From Ascaphus truei (taxonomy: Eukaryota; Chordata; Amphibia; Anura; Ascaphidae): a stretch of 64,000 bases of DNA. This document shows, one piece after another, positions 1-10,515 of this stretch. The DNA lies in the NCBI GenBank assembly GCA_036426205.1, contig CM071574.1, forward strand, positions 15,267,792 to 15,331,791. The letters run 5' to 3'. Position numbers and translations under genes: made by a program. The notes under the pieces were generated by a model. That model ran no database searches. It was not told where the DNA came from and was given only the letters and a program-made list of their open reading frames with translations. How positions within the stretch are numbered: the first letter of the stretch is position 1; every line of letters begins with the position of its first letter.

Positions 1-132
1 CTTCCCGAGATACAGGCCCTGTTATGGGGTGCCGGTATCTCCTATGCATTTAAATGTCCGCGTCACGTGACCATGGGAATAAAATGCATAGGAGATACCG
101 GCACCCCATAACGGGGCCTGTATCTCGGGAAG
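1..132. repeat. 51-bp inverted repeat with 30-nt loop
   Basis: Bases 1-51 are the reverse complement of 82-132 with one mismatch (position 20). The loop holds the palindrome GTCACGTGAC. The window edge cuts the left side, so the arms may be longer. It could be a foldback element or the end of a larger palindromic transposon. No flanking duplication can be tested because the left flank is missing. Confidence 0.9.
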
Positions 133-870
133 TAGGGGGTCCCTGAGGCTGAAACCAATGAGGTTCAGCTCAGGAGACCGTAAGTAGAGGGAGCCGTCTG
201 TAAAGCTCAAAGGCAGTCCACCTAATGGCAAAAGCCTATTGTAGACATAAATGGAGAGTGGAGGAGCATGAAGGAGGGGAGAGGGTGTTGGAGAGATAAC
301 TGCTAGCAAGTCTGTAACAGAATAAGTGTCAGCTGCATAATGTGCAGTATTGTAGGATTCGGCATGGAGTGTGCTGATACTCATGATGAAGCCGTCCTCC
401 GTTGCTCTCACTCTCTCTCCCCGTGTCACGTGTGTCGGAAGGGTAAGTGACATCACTCCCCGGCGCAGGCACGATCCAAAGAAGCAGAGAAAAAGTGAAA
501 GATCAATGCAGCAGCCTCTCCAAGGTACTCGGACTCACCAGGGAAATGTTAAAAGACAATGCTTTATTGGGTTACATAAAAAAGGGGGGACACTCAGGAC
601 ATACAAAAACGGGGGAAACTCCTCCCACGCATTTCGGGCGCTTCGTCCGAAACGTTGCTTCTTTTTTCTGTGATTACCTCCTGATGCCTGTGTTACTTCA
701 TTAAATTGTATTTTTTGAATTTGTGAGTGCTCCAGATTCTTTGATATTGGGTATTTATCTATTTTTTTGTTGCTGGATGGTGATCCTGGCCGCACTGTGA
801 GCACCACGACTGATCAGATAAGTTTTTTCCTTTTACTTTTTCCCTTTGAGTGTCCTGAACATTCTTGCTA
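133..870. other. repeat-like sequence without a recognised gene
   Basis: A 144-codon open frame on the minus strand (22-456) overlaps the inverted repeat and has no motif I recognise, so I treat it as chance. At about 625-655 there is a short hairpin with GACGAAG on one side and CGAAAC on the other, of the hammerhead-like kind described under findings. The rest is AT-rich and unassigned. Confidence 0.4.
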
Positions 871-873
871 TTG

Positions 874-874
<1 letters not shown>

Positions 875-922
<48 letters not shown>
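875..922. repeat. (TA)n microsatellite
   Basis: About 24 uninterrupted TA units. The sequence on either side (923-1,545) shows no gene or recognisable element, only short AT tracts around 1,280-1,300. Confidence 0.95.
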
Positions 923-923
<1 letters not shown>

Positions 924-1545
924 CAAATGGAAATATTACTGTATGCTCATTTGCATGTCTTAGACAGGTTTGCAACCCCGCCTTTCACCATTATCACCCA
1001 GCACACAGCACTTCCACTGCAGCAAGGGATTCTGGGAAATGACATGCAAACAAGCACACAGTGCCACTTTTTGCTTCAAAACCATTCAACATAGTTTCCC
1101 TATAGGCTTAAGCTTGCTGCATGGTCACAGTTTTGAGCACAGCCAGGGTTAAGATGCATAGCCAGCAAACCCACCCACAGACAGACTGTTTCGACCTTAA
1201 TGGGTCTCCTCAGTGTGGGGTTGGTTATGCCAGCTATGCAAAAAAGAAGCAAGGGACAGGGTTTACCATACTCAGTTCATATATATTTATATATATATAC
1301 AGTGTGTACTAGAAACCCTAATTAACTGTAGTACATGCAAGCTTGCATACAGGATTCTTGTTTTGCAGAAAACTAAGACTGACCAAACGTATGAATAGTG
1401 AAGCACTACTGCTTGTTTATCCATTGTTAAAAACTCTGGTCAATCATTACTGCTGCAAAGAAGATGCACGCAGATCATCTCAGTTAATCACAGTCACAAC
1501 GCGCCTGGCAAATATCTGTATGCAATAATGGCCACAGCTGTCATA

Positions 1546-1944
1546 CACTGGCGACACACTTTATTCGAGCTCGGCTAGTCCCACGAATTCGGGTATACCC
1601 GGGTGTATTGAGGTTTGTGACTGTTTTCTGCCCGAGTGCATTGAGGTATTTTCCAGGCAGGGATTGAAGCATTTTATTCCCGCTGGCTGCAATACTGCAC
1701 AGTATATATATATATATACTGCATTACAATTCATGAATTTATGCCATCTGGTAGACACGCGAAGCATTGCAGCCTATTAAATCCTAATCATTATCATTTA
1801 ACAGATCAGCCGCCCATCAGCCAGGCATAAACCCAGGCTGGGAAGGCAAACGTAACGGGGCTTGTCAGAGGTGAGGAGCGGCGCATTCCAGGTATCTGCC
1901 AGGTACATACTGGGTATTTGCTCGAATAAAGTGTGTCGGTGCAG
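1546..1944. mobile_element. Tc1/mariner-type MITE with TA target duplication
   Basis: The ends form imperfect terminal inverted repeats of about 25 bp: the left end begins CACTGGCGACACAC and the right end reads GTGTGTCGGTGCAG. The inner part, CTTTATTCGAGC, is perfectly inverted. The element is flanked by TA on both sides (1,544-1,545 and 1,945-1,946). It has no transposase frame and contains a short TA tract at about 1,702-1,718. A related copy lies at 60,206-60,564. Confidence 0.75.
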
Positions 1945-2228
1945 TACTAACTTCAGAGATTTCTGATCCTCAGTCACGCCTGTTTACACCTAGATCATTT
2001 TAAAAATGTCACACTTATTTCTTTCAAATCTAAATAACTCTAAATGTAATCATCTGATGCTAATTTAAGATCCAAGCGTCCCTAAATGGCTCAATAATAA
2101 TATAATTCACATACCAAAGGTAAAGAAGTCAAATATTTTTAGAGGTCACACTGGTCTCACAAAAACATTCTTATATTGCCCATATCTTACCAAGTACCAT
2201 TTAAATAAATACATGTTATTATGTTGAG

Positions 2229-2532
2229 CAGGGGTGCGCAAACCTTTTATGTTGCGCCTCAAACCCCCCCTCCCTCTTATCTGCTCTCCGACATCTCCTC
2301 ATCACTCACCATTTGACGTTGCGGCGTCTTTTGGCTCTGCGTTGTCATGACAACGTGTCATCGCGATCAGAAGATGATGGAGAGAAGGTAAGAGGCCGTT
2401 ACAGAGGCCCCGCACTCTCCCCCGGTAATCAATTTAAATGTTGTGGGGAAGAGAGCAGGGCCTCTCTGTAAGCTTGGGGCTTGGTTCGGCACCCGGCTTA
2501 GAAAATTTTGTCCCCCCAGTTTGCGCACCCTG
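2229..2532. mobile_element. hAT-type MITE
   Basis: It starts CAGGGGTGCGCAAAC and ends GTTTGCGCACCCTG, an inverted pair typical of hAT elements. The interior is C-rich and there is no coding frame. The 8-bp flanks no longer match, so the copy is old or its ends have decayed. It is the same family as 2,661-2,954 and 20,921-21,232. Confidence 0.75.
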
Positions 2533-2660
2533 ATCTAGGGTAACAATGGCCTGTAAGATCACTGGGAGATAATTAACCCAAACAGGTGAAATCTCAAGCT
2601 GTGAAGTATATTAGTCTCATACTTAGCTAGAATTGTGATTTCCATTTGTAGACTTTAGAG

Positions 2661-2954
2661 CAGGGGTGCGCAAACTTTCGGCGCTGCGCTGCCAGCACTC
2701 CTCCCGTGTTCGTGCCCCCCTCTTACCTTCCTAGAGCGTCAAATGATGTTGCAGGGTCATGTGACGTCACGTTGCTAAGGCAACACGCGTGTGATGTTGC
2801 TATGGAGACGTGCCAGACGCCGGCTGAATCGCGGTAAGTTGAGGTTGCAGAGGCTCATGCGATCCCTCAGCATTTAATTTTAATGCTTTGGGGAAGAGCG
2901 CGGGGCCTCTGCCACCGCCCGCGCACCCCCAGAAAAATCTCAGGGGCACCCCTG
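2661..2954. mobile_element. hAT-type MITE with perfect 8-bp duplication
   Basis: It begins CAGGGGTGCGCAAAC and ends GGGGCACCCCTG. It is flanked by a perfect 8-bp target-site duplication, CTTTAGAG, at 2,653-2,660 and 2,955-2,962. There is no transposase frame. The length of an 8-bp duplication is diagnostic of the hAT superfamily. Confidence 0.88.
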
Positions 2955-2962
2955 CTTTAGAG

Positions 2963-3651
2963 CATCCAATATTAGTTACCCTGCCGCTGCAGAAATGTTT
3001 TCTATACATCATTTCATCACTTAATTTTCCTGAGGAGCATAGAGAGCACACTATCCAAACAAGCTAAGATGCAGAGCTTCCAACCTGGGAGTGACAACCT
3101 AGCAATTTGTGATGCCCAAGGTTGATCTAACCAAAGCCCAGAAACTGTATTAATTAATAAAGTTGCATTACAGGTTGAATTTTTATTTTATTTTAATAGA
3201 TGCAGCAGTTGCTTCGCTTTAAAGAAATGTAATTACCTTAGCATCCGATCGATCTGTTCTCCGGTGATCGATCGGCAAAGATCCCGCTTCCCAGGGTTCA
3301 CAATATGGCCGCCTATTTTAAAAGAGGAAGTGCTGTGCTTTTGTAAAGGAAGCTTAATACATTAAAACTCATTAAAAAAGGGCATAAAGAGTGTGTGTAT
3401 GTATCTGTGTGGAGGGGTGGGGGGGGGATAAAACATATGTAGTACGTTTTATCTAATACTAGACAACTGATTTATATAAAAAAAAACACATATAGGATTT
3501 GAATGTAATTTGCTTCCTTGTCTCAGTTTCCATCGGGGTAACTAATGAATGTGTTTATGGGTTAATCTGCACTAATCGACTGGCCATAGCCATATCATTA
3601 TTACAGGATGCAGTCTTTTCCCTTTAATAACACACTTCTGATCCTCTATAT
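2963..3651. other. AT-rich spacer, no gene seen
   Basis: No coding frame is supported. At 3,240-3,300 lies a short segment with GATCGATC palindromes that recurs in diverged form near 56,787-56,850, so part of this spacer is probably an old dispersed repeat. Confidence 0.4.
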
Positions 3652-3830
3652 CAGGGGCAGCCAACTCCAATCCTCAAGGGCCACCAACAGGGCAGGTTTT
3701 AAGGATATCCCTACTTCAGCCCAGGTGGCTCAATCACTCAGTCACTGATTGAGCCACCTGTGCTGAAACAGGGCTCTCCTGAAAACCTGACCTGTTGGTA
3801 GCCCTTGAGGACTGGAGTTGGCCATCCTTG
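3652..3830. mobile_element. 179-bp hAT-type palindromic MITE
   Basis: The element is almost wholly palindromic. The left half runs from CAGGGGCAGCCAACTCC to a centre near 3,740, and the right half returns as GGAGTTGGCCATCCTTG. It is flanked by a near-perfect 8-bp duplication (CTCTATAT at 3,644-3,651, CTCTATCT at 3,831-3,838). Half-copies of the same family occur at 6,275-6,540 (tandem) and about 21,255-21,350. Confidence 0.85.
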
Positions 3831-3839
3831 CTCTATCTT

Positions 3840-4925
3840 TTATTATATATTAGTGAAAGCACTGTATGCCTGTCTGCATCTTCCTATGTCCCTACGGACA
3901 ATCTGATTGCACCTTTGGCCTGTCACTCCGCCTCAGGCCATGCCCGCCCCCGCACACCTCTCATTGGTCTGCGGTCCGCCCCGCACAACTCTCATTGGTC
4001 TGCGGCCAACACCACTGCCACACTGTCCCACCCCTCACTGACCTACACCACTGACACACTCTCCCACCACTAACTCACTGAGCTTTGGGAACGCTTGCCA
4101 GCACCTAACCCTCACTGCTCTGAGAGATTTGCACCTAACCCTCACTGCTCTCAACCCAGAAAACCCTGACCTCCTGCTACCACGACAGAACTGAACAATC
4201 AGGTACACAGTGTTATTGCTTTCAGCACTGCAACATTCCACACCCTCACACAACACCACAAACACCGCACGCTCACACCGCCTCAAACGGCCTACACTGC
4301 CAACACACCTCCCCTTCACCTCACCGCACTGTCTCATCCTCACCTCTCCAACGGACACCGCACGAGGCCGCAGCTCCTCCGGAGATCACACCACACAGAA
4401 CCAACATTAACTCCCCCCAACCCCCCCCCCCCGAGGCCACTGCCCCCCGTCACCCCAACATTAACCCCCCCCGACGCAACAGCGCTGTGTGATCCCAACA
4501 TTAACCCCCCCAACACCCCACCCCCCGAGGCAACAGCGCTCTGTGATCCCAACATTTATAAATATTCTCATAACAACTTCAACAAACCACAAACACACTC
4601 AATTCACTGCACTCATCTTTTCTTTACATTAATTTCACCAACACACACTTCACAATTACTACTCTCAACAATTGACATAACCATCTTTCACCAACACTTT
4701 CCAACACTAACATTTTCACAACTAACAACCGTAACAAGTAACATACACTTACCAAAATTGCCCTCATATACATGTGCTTTCTACTGTTGTTGTTTTACAA
4801 ATACACTTTTCACAAATATTACATAAGATTCACATTAGCTTAAAATTTTACAATACAACATTTACACAGACTTATTCACACTTCACATCCCGGGCAACGC
4901 CGGGTCTCTCAGCTAGTATTATATA
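3840..4925 (-). mobile_element. candidate dispersed element with C/A-rich interior
   Basis: Read on the minus strand, the sequence opens near 4,920 with ACTAGCTGAGAGACCCGG. That resembles the opening ACTAGCTTTTGTACCAGG at about 19,001. The interior holds short tandem C/A-rich blocks (4,020-4,150) and an imperfect repeat of about 60 bp around AACATTAACCCCCC (4,405-4,555). The other end near 3,840 is AT-rich. I infer a transposon, possibly Helitron-like, but no diagnostic terminus is certain and no protein is encoded. Confidence 0.35.
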
Positions 4926-5590
4926 CAATGCAAAGGAGAAGGGGGGGAAAGCCTGGGCACATCTGTCTTTGAATAGGGAACACATAGCTTATTGTGAGCG
5001 TGGGCAGATAATATTATCTCCCTGTGTTTTGAGCATGCAAACAATTGAGTGTATGCTTTAAAGTGCACTGATTGTAGCTTGAACTGATTATAGCTGATTA
5101 GAGCATTTTCACAGGAAAAATAAACATGAACATGATTTTCCCTTCTGTTCCAGAGGGAGGATATAAAAGTGAGTGAGGAGGCTAAGTCAGCGAAAACTCA
5201 GTTACAAAACAAACAAACAGTATTATATTCAGCCCTTTTTGCTAGCTGCACCAGAAGGTTACTTTCCACTCTTGTTATACTGTTGGTATTAAGTAATTCC
5301 TCCTATTTTAATATTATGATTGACAACATTTGAAATAACCAGTTTTAATGCAAATAAACAGCTACATTTGCTTATCATTGCAACATTTTATCATACAGTA
5401 GATCTTAATTTTTCTGTCTGTCAGCCTTCCGTGCTGACAAACAAGTGTGGTATTACGGATTTTCCCATGGTATTCTGAGGTCCGACAGCTGTAGCGAAAA
5501 CCCGCAGCAAACACACACATACAGTAGGCCGACTATTCAAAAGTTCTTTAAATGTACAAACGTATTTTTTTTTTCTTTACATGTTTGCAG
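4926..5590. other. non-coding spacer with an isolated TATA-like motif
   Basis: No gene is recognised. A GGATATAAAAG motif occurs at about 5,158-5,168, but nothing downstream is recognisably transcribed. The stretch 5,300-5,550 is AT-rich. Confidence 0.35.
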
Positions 5591-5803
5591 GTACCCAGTG
5601 CAGAATCGTTAGGGGAATTTGATACATTAGAAGCTGGGATTCTACAACGGACAAAGGAGAAAGGCAGCGCCAGTCACCAGGGTACTGTACATGAACGCTC
5701 TCCCGGCAGAAATGGCTGCAAGGACACAGAGCAAGAACAAAAAGAGAAACAGCGCAAAAAACCTCATGGTGTAGTATATTAAAAAGTGTTCATAGTGTTA
5801 AAC
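5591..5803 (+). other. possible exon of unknown identity
   Basis: A strong polypyrimidine tract followed by TTTGCAG ends at about 5,590. An open frame runs from there to a TAA at about 5,780, and a donor-like ACAG/GTAAAT follows at about 5,802. The roughly 60 encoded residues are hydrophilic, with a Lys/Gln/Glu-rich end (KEKQRKKPHG). I do not recognise the product. It may be a terminal exon, a lncRNA exon or chance. Confidence 0.2.
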
Positions 5804-5829
5804 AGGTAAATATTGCACGTACATCAAAG

Positions 5830-6272
5830 AAAATATAAATTAGCATGACATGTATAGGGACATGTTACCACTACAGCAGACTGCAACCGTTCATCAAGTT
5901 GTATCAGCCCAGCAGCCGGATCGGATCTCTCCTTGTACTCTCAAGTGGCAGTCTTTGTACACCCTCCACTCGAGTTAGTCAAGGCCCCTCACTATATGGT
6001 GAGGGTACAGCCGCCGCTGTCGCAGAGGGAAAGGCTCCCTTGCCGGTTCCTGGTATCGGTTCACTGCACTTGTGCTGGTGACGTCATCAGATGGCACCGA
6101 TGGAGTTTCTCACGTCGCGTCTTTTGCGGGTAAAAGATGAAGACAGCCAAAGAATGTCCCGTATAGAGTCAGTGTTGGCAATACAAATAAACCTTAGTAG
6201 GTGGTGATAGGAACGCGTCCTCTTCCTTCCAACGCGTTTCGTATATGAATATACTTCGCCAGGGAATGTAAC
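5830..6272 (-). repeat. unclassified repeat with hammerhead-like hairpin
   Basis: On the minus strand, positions 6,262-6,229 read CTGGCGAA, then a perfect stem GTATAT/ATATAC, then GAAACGCG. This is the same architecture as at 12,074, 18,871, 27,924 and 62,243. The remaining 400 bp are moderately GC-rich with no coding frame. The family is not identified. Confidence 0.4.
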
Positions 6273-6274
6273 CA

Positions 6275-6540
6275 GGGATATCCTGAAAACCTGAGCTGTT
6301 GGTGGCCCTTGAGGACTGGAGTTGATCACCAATCGTCAATGTCTGAGCCACTGATTGAGCCACCTGTTCTGAAGCAGGGATATCCTGAAAACCTGACCTG
6401 TTCATGACCCTTGAGGACTGGAGTTGGTCACCAATGGTCAATGACTGAGCCACTGATTCAGCCACCTGTGCTGAAGCAGTGATATCCTGACAACCAGACC
6501 CGTTGGTGGCCCTTGAGGAATGGAGTTGGCCGCCCTTGTG
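6275..6540. repeat. tandem 102-bp units derived from a hAT-type MITE
   Basis: The half-unit beginning GGATATCCTGAAAACC recurs at about 6,275, 6,377 and 6,479, a constant period of 102 bp. Each unit carries the block CCTTGAGGACTGGAGTTG found at the right end of the MITE at 3,652-3,830. The units have diverged by substitution, so the amplification is not recent. Confidence 0.8.
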
Positions 6541-7731
6541 TTAAAATAATGAACAAATGAAATGTAAAACAACCCCAAGCTCCTGCTTCCCTTATCATGT
6601 GTCAGTTAGTCAGTAAGTTAGTTAGTTTAACGGGCGATTGCACCAGAATAGGGCTTCTCATTTTGAAGCATGACGAGTGTATACCTACATAATAAAACTT
6701 AACAAAGAGAAACTCCAGGAAATCGTCTATAGTAAATATATCTCGATTTCCACGACTTGCAAGCAGCAAAGAGTTTCTGTAGTGAGAACACGGAAACATG
6801 TGAGTGGGGAAAGTGTAATGTTTCACATGGATAAATCACAATGATATCATCCCATTCGCATGTACTGGCAGGTAATGGAATATTTCCATTTTTATTAAGC
6901 ACGTAAATAAATGAAGGAATATTTACAAATATGATCAACTCCTGTGACAAGCAGAATGACTTTGCATAGCAGACATTACATCTACAAGTGATATATTTAT
7001 ATTTTACTGGTACAGAACAGAATGGTAGGAAAAATAAAGAGTGTGCATGTTTTTGTTGTTTAACTGCACTGCAGATCTTCAACAATAATGCACCCTCTCA
7101 AAGCAGCAGTCTCCTGAGAGGTTGGAAAGCTTGTAACATATCAACTACTTGTTGGTCCAATAAAAGGTGTCATACCCCTTACTCGCTCTCTCCTTCCTTT
7201 GCTACAGAATGGAAGAAAGGACCGACACTGCGACCCCGCGACCCCCTTCTTTGCTTGTCTTTTTAACAAAATATGCCAGAAAGTGCTACAACACCTCTAC
7301 TGTCAGAGGTGTATGCAACACAATGCAAAGCTTGCGTGCTCCTTTGGCAGTGAAGAGGTTAAAAGCAGCATTACACATTTCATAAAAATGTGGCACTCTA
7401 TTAATACTGATGCAACATTTTTGATGCACGTGCTTTAAATAAACCCATCTTCCCAGTTGAAGGTCAGAGACCCCCTCCTTGATGTTAGCACAGCATATTG
7501 CTTGCCACTCCTTTCTCCAAGTGAAAGTGAGATTTAAAACGAAGTAAGGGTCTCCGCAGCATTCTTGGGGGGATCTTGGCAGGCTCTCTAGGATTACTGT
7601 AATAGGACTAACTGATGTTGTAACGAAAACCGGGGAGGTCCCCTTTATCAATTTTAAACTATATTTTAGTTCTTGATATCGCCTTTCCATCTTTCTGTGT
7701 GTTTTTGCCTTTCATTTTTATGCATTTGGTC
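6541..7731. other. no gene seen; short GAAAGCTTG repeat remnant
   Basis: Mostly AT-rich unique-looking sequence. At 7,120-7,170, GGAAAGCTTG is followed by TTGGTCCAATAAAAGGTG, a combination I associate with dispersed vertebrate repeats. Open frames here are short and unsupported. Confidence 0.35.
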
Positions 7732-8051
7732 CAGGGGTCGCAAAACTACGGCCCGGGGCACAAGATTTTATTCGGCCCGCAGGAACTTGAAATATATATA
7801 ATTTTGCTCATTATATATAATTTCCCAGTGTAAGCATGGCATCCTTTCTTTGTTATTGTCACGTTTCTCTTTTGTTCTGATTCATAATCATGCTGATTAC
7901 CCCAAAAAGATCCAAATAAAACTTATTCATTCATTTATAAAATATATTAATATATAAAAATTATAAAAAGATTTTTTTTCTTTGGCCCGCGAATATGTGT
8001 AAAATTTACAGTATGATGTGTCCCTCGTACTGAAAAGTTTGGAGACCACTG
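7732..8051. mobile_element. hAT-type MITE (Charlie-like ends)
   Basis: It begins CAGGGGTCGCAAAACTACGG and ends AAGTTTGGAGACCACTG. The 8-bp flanks are ATTTGGTC (7,724-7,731) and ATTTGGAC (8,052-8,059), matching at 7 of 8 bases. GGCCCG motifs near both ends are characteristic of Charlie-like hAT elements. The interior is AT-rich and non-coding. Confidence 0.85.
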
Positions 8052-8261
8052 ATTTGGACTAATGAAACGCCTGGAATTTTGAAGGCTTCTGGTCGTTTTT
8101 TAAATGACTTGTTTCCTCTAATGGAAGTAATATTAGGCATCTATAACTGATGTTATGATTTCCAATGAGAAAGTGAAATATAATATCTATCTACTAAACT
8201 GTAAATTGTAATGCAGGTGAATGGGCTTTTTCTTTTGACAGTGTAAACTTACGCTGTTGCA

Positions 8262-8572
8262 TAAGGCTGCGTCCATGCTCGGCCGCGCGGCACGATCAAA
8301 CGCATGGAGGTCTATGCTTACGTCCAGAGTACGCGCGTACGTGCGCGTCGGCGTGACTGTGTTTTCGCGAGACCACGTTTTTTGTCTTTGTCTCGCGATG
8401 GCCGGGTCCCATGAGCGGTTCGCCCAATGTGGGCGAAACCAGCTCTGTGAAGTCATCGGCCACGCCTCCGACGCCTCCCTGTCACGAGGATCTGTCGTCC
8501 ACAGATCGCACGACTGAGAGGCGCACGCAGGTCCATGCGCTCCGTCGCGCCTGCACCATGGACTCGGCCATC
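8262..8572. mobile_element. CpG-rich MITE
   Basis: A GC- and CpG-rich block sits in AT-rich surroundings. The left end reads AAGGCTGCGTCCATGC and the right end, on the opposite strand, reads GGCCGAGTCCATGGTGC, giving an imperfect terminal inversion. A diverged copy of the same family starts at 14,424 (AAGGCCGCATCCATAG). Both contain a GAGCGGTTC-(A/G)CCAAT block. Superfamily not determined. Confidence 0.5.
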
Positions 8573-8938
8573 CCATGTTATTCCCTGCTTCAACTATTCT
8601 AATGATAGTACATTCAATTAATATGTATGTAAAATTATTTAAGCTTTTGTCACTATTACACTAAATATCAAAAACCATACAGAGTATGTGAACTATGTGC
8701 CATGAAAGTAAAGGTGAAAATGTATTTGGAGTCCACGACCTACTCTTTGATCATAAAATTAAATCCTTTGTCTTACTTACGGTACCTCAGAATTCGTTAT
8801 CCCCAAGATATTAACAAATCAAAAGTTTTATAAGCCATCTCGGTACATTACCTTCTCTTACTTATTTTGAGGAGCTTTTCCTACATTCCAGTTACCCCAA
8901 AAATCTCAACTTTGTATAAAGACTTTATTCTTCATGAG

Positions 8939-9099
8939 CAAGCTCTTCGGGGCACGCACTCATTTTCCTATTATTTTATGTCTGAAGCGCTTATTCCCAC
9001 CATGTTATAATATGATGTCACGTGTATTACTGCTGTAAAGTGCTATGTACCTGGATGGCGTGATATAAATAAAGATATACATACATACATACTGTACGA
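8939..9099 (+). mobile_element. L2-like LINE/SINE 3' tail
   Basis: It contains AAGCTCTTCGGGGCA, then GAAGCGCTTATTCCCA, then GTAAAGTGCTATGTACCTGG and ends in (ATAC)n. The same tail occurs at 10,330-10,515 (minus) and 53,268-53,415 (plus). It interrupts an L1 fragment. Confidence 0.7.
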
Positions 9100-9106
9100 G
9101 TCACAA

Positions 9107-9664
9107 AATACTTGAAACAATGGGAATCTGATTTAAACTCTGAATTAGATTCAGATGACCGGACAGACATTTTAAAAGCCATAACCAATAGCTCAATATG
9201 TACTACTGTAAGAGAGTATACATTTACCGTCATGCTCAGATGGGACCTTACTCCAGAGAAATGAACCCATATATTTCCCAGTATATCACCTTTGTGTCCA
9301 AGAGGTTGGGGGTCTACGAGATCTTATATTCACCTGTGGTAGACTTTTCCGTACATACTGTAGTCCTCCTTTGGGGAATAAAAATCCCAAACTAACCCAA
9401 AGAATCCTTGATATTTCCATTACTTTTGATCCATGGATATTTCTATTAAATAAACCTTTACAAGACACAGACAATCACACCCAAAAATTGATTTCCCAGG
9501 TAGCTATAGTCAAAAGATGTACTAGTGCATGTCTCTGTTTTAAACATGACTGTCCTTCAATCATTCAAATTGAAGATGGAATTTGGCATATTTTTTCAAT
9601 GGAAAAGCTCACAAGCTTCTTTAATGATTCTTTCTCTAAATGTTTAAATACCTGGGAACCATGA
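9107..9664 (+). pseudogene. L1 ORF2 C-terminal remnant
   Basis: The longest open piece runs 9,371-9,664 and carries residues corresponding to the last part of L1 ORF2, ending near a W-E-P stop. An upstream piece in another frame (from 9,107) supplies the KQWESDLNSE and RWDLTPEK segments. The CCHC motif region is degraded, and there is no reverse transcriptase domain. A non-functional 5'-truncated copy. Confidence 0.6.
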
Positions 9665-10329
9665 ATCTATTATATGAATGTCAAGACTAAATGTAGAATC
9701 TACTCTACTATAATCTTGTGTTTAGCCTTAGGACTCCTAAATAACACCTGGGAGACTTTTAGACGCATTGTTACAAATAAAACCCCCGCGCGGGACACTG
9801 TGACTACTTGCTCATTGTTTATGATTAAACTAGAATGGAATAATACTCTTGGAGACATCCTTATATATGTATGCTATTCCTTCACTCCCCGCCCCCGTTC
9901 TCTTCTGTACCCAACCCTCAATGAAAATAATAAAGATTAAGTAATACAAAATTTAAAAAAAAGTTAAGGTGAAGAGGACAAACTCCTTATGTAAGCAAGT
10001 TAAGCAAGGAATAATCAGAGACTAAAAAGTCTTTGTGGTTACTTAATTATGGATCTCTGCAGCATACCTGTAGCTGCTTGTATGCTGCAAGGTAATTAAA
10101 TGGTTTCGTACTAGTACAATATTCATTTATTTTTTGATGGCACAGCAAGCAGACCTTTTGAAATTGAAGTACTTATGGGATCAGCTGTGACTAACCAAAT
10201 CAAAGCAAATCGCCACTATTTATTAATTTTCGAGAAAATATGACTCAACCTAAAATGTAGCCCAACCGACGAGTTTATAATGCACCAGGAACCGAGAATA
10301 CTTCCAAAGAATGCTAGTCACTGCTAAAC

Positions 10330-10515
10330 AATGTATGTATGTCTTTATTTATATAGCGCCATTAATGTACAAAGCGCTTCACGGCAGTAATACACGTGAC
10401 AACCATATAAATAACAAATAATACAAATAACAAATCATGGGAATAAGTGCTTCAGACATAAAGCATTTAGGAAAAGGAGTCCCTGCTCCAAAGAGCTTGC
10501 AATCTAATGCTCAGC
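10330..10515 (-). mobile_element. L2-like LINE/SINE 3' tail
   Basis: The reverse complement reads ATTGCAAGCTCTTTGGAGCA, then the GGGACTCC block, then GAAGCGCTTTGTACATTAA, ending in ATAAATAAAGACATACATAC. Same family as the tails at 8,939 and 53,268. Confidence 0.7.

Larger units (their letters stand above)
8690..9961 (+). mobile_element. L1-like LINE 3' end, interrupted by an L2-like tail
   Basis: Fragments of an L1 ORF2 C-terminal region can be read in shifting frames. About 8,690-8,938 covers the region before the C-terminal domain. About 9,107-9,664 covers that domain, with the RW-LTPEK segment and a later C...HIF-MEKL run. A 3' UTR follows, with AATAAAG near 9,932 and an A-rich tail at 9,949-9,961. 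The two parts are separated by a 160-bp L2-like tail (8,939-9,099), so the L1 was there first. Confidence 0.7.

Noticed and set aside
22..456. 144-codon minus-strand frame
   Set aside because: It overlaps the 51-bp inverted repeat and shows no recognisable motif; chance frame or repeat-derived.
7100..7170. Another hammerhead-like hairpin around GGAAAGCTTG
   Set aside because: The stem CTCTC/GAGAG lies at a different spacing and the CTGANGA core is absent, so it was not counted.
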